Part shown: positions 6,212-8,642 of the stretch, in pieces
Numbering within the stretch: the stretch's first letter is position 1
Layout: every line of letters starts with the position of its first letter
NCBI GenBank assembly: GCA_003228965.1
Contig: QIGP01000199.1
Coordinates: 1-8,642, forward strand
Reading direction: 5' to 3'
Length of the DNA stretch: 8,642 nt
From: Gammaproteobacteria bacterium
GTDB lineage: Bacteria > Pseudomonadota > Gammaproteobacteria > Steroidobacterales > SZUA-146
Program-made: the position numbers and the translations under genes
Notes under the pieces: model-generated
The model's input: only the letters and a program-made list of their open reading frames with translations
Database searches by the model: none
Told to the model about the DNA's origin: nothing

Positions 6212-8341
6212 TCATACTGAGAGGTGCCGCAACAACAGTTGCCGCAAGCGTTCGTGCCACTGACTCAACAGAGGTTCAGGCGAATGAGTAAAACGTACAT
6301 GTGCACGTCCTCCCAGGCCGCCTGCTAAGGTTTGGTGTTCCAGCGCGAGATCAATATTGAACACTTGTCGGCTGCTTTGCAAAGAAGCGCGATCGCCTGG
6401 ATCTGTATCTATTGTGCCGCCACCGGCGCGAGCAAGCGCCCGGCTTGGTAATTGCGTGTCACCTGAGGGGGTCTCGCGCAGAATGGTCGCCGGTAACCTA
6501 CGGCCAAGGTTCTCTGCCAGAAGCACTTCGATCTTGTTGACCCCACCGCGCACACGACCAATATCACGTTGGCGTACTACCGAGCGAACGATGTAGTCAC
6601 TCGGCACGATGGTATACGCAATCAAATCGCCAAGATTAATATGATTGCCCTCAACAATTCGATGATAGTCAAAAGCAACCTTGCCAGCGTGTTGACTTTT
6701 GACGGTCAGTGCCGAAATTTTTTCATTGATCATGTTTAGCTGGGCGACAACACTTTTACGCTCTTCTTTAGTAACGTCGGCGGCGGAACGGTTACCAAAC
6801 AAGTTAGTTTGATGGCGCACGTCGAGTTCTCCAAGGCGAGCTTCCAGCACCCGCTTACGCGGCTCGAGGTCAGCATTGACAAGTTGCAAAATAGGTGTGC
6901 CAACATCAATATGCTGCCCTTCCGTTACGAGTACTTTATCGATAGTGCCAGTACTTTTCGCATACAATTGTGCTTGTTCAGGCAGCCAGACGACTCCCTC
7001 AACAGAAGTCGTTCTATTTACAGGAACATAAGCAAGTAACGCGATTACAATCGCAGGTAGCGCGATGGCCCGGGCAATTACCGATGACCTTCTCCCACTA
7101 ATTTGTTTGTCTCTGATAATGAACCAGCCAGCACGACAAAGTGGCAGCACAATTTGTAGCCCAACTACCCAGGTCACTAGCACTACGCCAACTGCGAGAT
7201 ACTTGCTTGCCAAAAATAAACCGATACCAACCAGAATAAACAGCCGATAAATTGCCGCTGAGATACCGTAACCTAATAGCCACTTGCGCTCGCCGGTCGC
7301 TGTGACGGGAGACTGCGCTGAATCTATGCCAAGTAGATAGCGCTTCATTAAATACACAATATAGCGAGACGCTCGAGACGATAAATTCGGCAACTCTGCC
7401 AGATCCTGGAGTACGTAGTAACCGTCGAATCGTAGCAAAGGATTACCATTAATAAACAATGTCGAGACCCCTCCTACAAGAAAGGCGGTAAGTGCAGCAC
7501 TACGCACCATGCCGGGCTCAACTACAAAAAACACAATAAGTGCAACTGCCGCAATCCACAGTTCAACGAAAATCCCCACGGCGCCTACAAGCGCTCGTCG
7601 ATATTTGTTGCGAAACACCCAACTCGCTGACGCGTCAACATAAGGGATGGGCATCAGAACCAGAAAACTTATACCCATTTCGTGAACTTCCCCACCCCAT
7701 CGTTTGACTGCGAACGCGTGGGCAAATTCGTGAAGAACTTTCATTACGGCGAAAATTACGAGCCCTAGCGCCAAATTTGATGGTGCAAGAAGACTGGAAT
7801 TGATGGCAGCTGCAAGCGTATTTAACTGGGTGACACCCATGAATGCCGCTACCAGCAATGACAGTATCCAAAACAACGCTGCCGGCCGCGAAAACAGTGG
7901 CTGGACCCAAGGCATGGCAATATCAAGAAATTGATCGGGATCCAGTAAACGAAAGCGCAGCGCAAGTGGATTAATAAGATTTTTGCCAAGGGCGCTTTTT
8001 CCATTGTCAGTCAAAGCGCGTACATCATCCGGAAGCGGATCACGAAGTGCATCGAAATTGGCTAGTTGTAGAACAAGACCTGCCATCTCCTGATCGGAAA
8101 ATGAGGAGTCGGTTCGTTGAACAAGATTCAACACGTCGTTCAAAGTGGTGCGGCCATTAAACCGACCGATGGCTGAGTAGGCGCGGGAATCAATTCGCAT
8201 GAAACGACTACGTGCTTCGTCCGCCAGCACATACCAGCGTTCGCCTCGATAAGTTTGTGGAGACAGACGGACATGCGCAGCAAGGCAGACACGTAAATTC
8301 TGCAAGCGCTCATAAATTGGATCAGAGGGTAATTGAGTCAT
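6212..8341 (-). CDS. PqqD-like / M50 site-2-protease-like / HlyD-like fusion membrane protein
   Basis: 709 residues. Residues about 24-102 resemble a PqqD-like winged-helix domain (GERWYVLADE, FNGRTTLNDV, followed by helices). Six or seven hydrophobic segments follow (about 153-172, 185-203, 250-274, 281-298, 356-376, 382-402, 422-440). The M50 zinc signature HEFAH is at 204-208 (H204, E205, H208) and the second motif NPLLRFDG at 300-307 supplies D306 as the third ligand, so the protease site looks intact. After the last membrane segment, 445-709 is HlyD-like: a lipoyl half (STGTIDKVLVTEGQHIDVGT), a short helical hairpin (about 493-545), the second half (AGKVAFD) and a C-terminal barrel ending GGLGGRAHVRF. 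ATG 8341 immediately follows the upstream TAA, with GGGA about 6 bases before it, suggesting translational coupling. Cleaving a peptide or protein precursor during export is known for related M50 proteins; acting on the giant protein is inference. Confidence 0.9.
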   Translation of the reverse strand: MTQLPSDPIYERLQNLRVCLAAHVRLSPQTYRGERWYVLADEARSRFMRIDSRAYSAIGRFNGRTTLNDVLNLVQRTDSSFSDQEMAGLVLQLANFDALRDPLPDDVRALTDNGKSALGKNLINPLALRFRLLDPDQFLDIAMPWVQPLFSRPAALFWILSLLVAAFMGVTQLNTLAAAINSSLLAPSNLALGLVIFAVMKVLHEFAHAFAVKRWGGEVHEMGISFLVLMPIPYVDASASWVFRNKYRRALVGAVGIFVELWIAAVALIVFFVVEPGMVRSAALTAFLVGGVSTLFINGNPLLRFDGYYVLQDLAELPNLSSRASRYIVYLMKRYLLGIDSAQSPVTATGERKWLLGYGISAAIYRLFILVGIGLFLASKYLAVGVVLVTWVVGLQIVLPLCRAGWFIIRDKQISGRRSSVIARAIALPAIVIALLAYVPVNRTTSVEGVVWLPEQAQLYAKSTGTIDKVLVTEGQHIDVGTPILQLVNADLEPRKRVLEARLGELDVRHQTNLFGNRSAADVTKEERKSVVAQLNMINEKISALTVKSQHAGKVAFDYHRIVEGNHINLGDLIAYTIVPSDYIVRSVVRQRDIGRVRGGVNKIEVLLAENLGRRLPATILRETPSGDTQLPSRALARAGGGTIDTDPGDRASLQSSRQVFNIDLALEHQTLAGGLGGRAHVRFTHSPEPLLSQWHERLRQLLLRHLSV

Positions 8342-8642
8342 TTAAAGTCCCAATGACCAAAGCAATAGACGACCACGATCAATGACTGTATGCGTCCAGC
8401 GCCACAACAGGCTCTTACGTCCAGCCTCAATTTTGCCTACACCGTGCATTCCGGGTCTCAACTCAGGAGGAAGTTCGCTGACCTGTGCCTCAACCCTGAA
8501 AAAAGTATAACCATCACCCGATTCAGCCACAGGCATGATGCGGTTCACGGTGAATGGAATATTCAGTTGCGGCATTGCTGCCAAGCGCAAATGACCAGTA
8601 GCGCCGGTTTTGACCGAAGCAAGATCGTATTCGTTCACTTCC
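8342..8642 (-). CDS. HlyD/RND-type periplasmic adaptor, C-terminal fragment
   Basis: The frame runs in from beyond the right edge, so only about 100 C-terminal residues are visible; the in-frame GTG at 8638 is internal rather than a start. The residues fit the membrane-proximal beta-barrel end of a periplasmic adaptor: VKTGATGHLRLAAMP, then IPFTVNRIMPVAES, FFRVEAQV and the characteristic ELRPGMHGVGKIEAG. A short tail, LLWRWTHTVIDRGRLLLWSLG, follows, of a kind seen in adaptors paired with M50 fusion proteins. The TAA at 8344-8342 directly abuts the ATG of the M50 fusion gene, so the two are almost certainly co-transcribed and translationally coupled. Its N-terminal half, membrane anchor and length cannot be assessed here. 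Confidence 0.85.
   Translation of the reverse strand, partial: EVNEYDLASVKTGATGHLRLAAMPQLNIPFTVNRIMPVAESGDGYTFFRVEAQVSELPPELRPGMHGVGKIEAGRKSLLWRWTHTVIDRGRLLLWSLGL

Noticed and set aside
6812..7910. Short frames inside the M50 fusion gene on both strands (for example 7635-7910 minus).
   Set aside because: They are alternative-frame shadows of a gene with intact HEFAH and NPLLRFDG motifs.
8342..8638. A complete small protein starting at GTG 8638.
   Set aside because: The same frame continues to the window edge and the residues match the C-terminal barrel of a longer adaptor.

Overview
The window (8,642 bases, roughly balanced GC) reads as part of the chromosome of a Gram-negative bacterium. 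Signal peptides, periplasmic adaptor proteins and a SPOR domain all imply an envelope with an outer membrane. An acidic, lysine-poor, multidomain surface protein fits a marine or brackish gammaproteobacterium, but no taxonomic marker is present, so that is inference. Every supported gene lies on the minus strand, so the locus reads from high to low coordinates.

Layout in transcription order: (1) 8642-8342, the C-terminal end of a HlyD/RND-type periplasmic adaptor, cut by the window edge; (2) 8341-6212, a fusion of a PqqD-like domain, an M50 site-2-protease-like membrane metalloprotease and a HlyD-like adaptor region, its ATG directly abutting the previous stop codon; (3) 6177-4711, a second periplasmic adaptor with a signal peptide and a C-terminal double SPOR-like region; (4) a 157-base gap containing a near-ideal CRP-family palindrome; (5) 4553 to the left edge, at least 1,517 codons of a giant exported protein with no stop codon before the window ends.

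The giant protein begins with a short LEPRxLxS motif, then a DUF4347 domain carrying a His-Gly / Gly-Cys pair, a parallel beta-helix with repeated GNxIGTD motifs, a LamG-like domain, a cadherin repeat into which a C-type-lectin-like domain is inserted, an Ig/cadherin-like domain and a second LamG-like domain. It contains only one cysteine and six lysines in the visible part. It has no ATG near its start; TTG at 4553 is the best available start.

The working picture, which is inference from gene order and domain content, is a dedicated export and processing locus. The adaptors and the PqqD-M50-HlyD fusion would form or mature an envelope-spanning conduit, and the giant adhesin-like protein would be its cargo. 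The CRP-type site suggests that the cargo gene is controlled separately from the machinery genes. No RNA genes, insertion sequences, CRISPR arrays or origins were seen.
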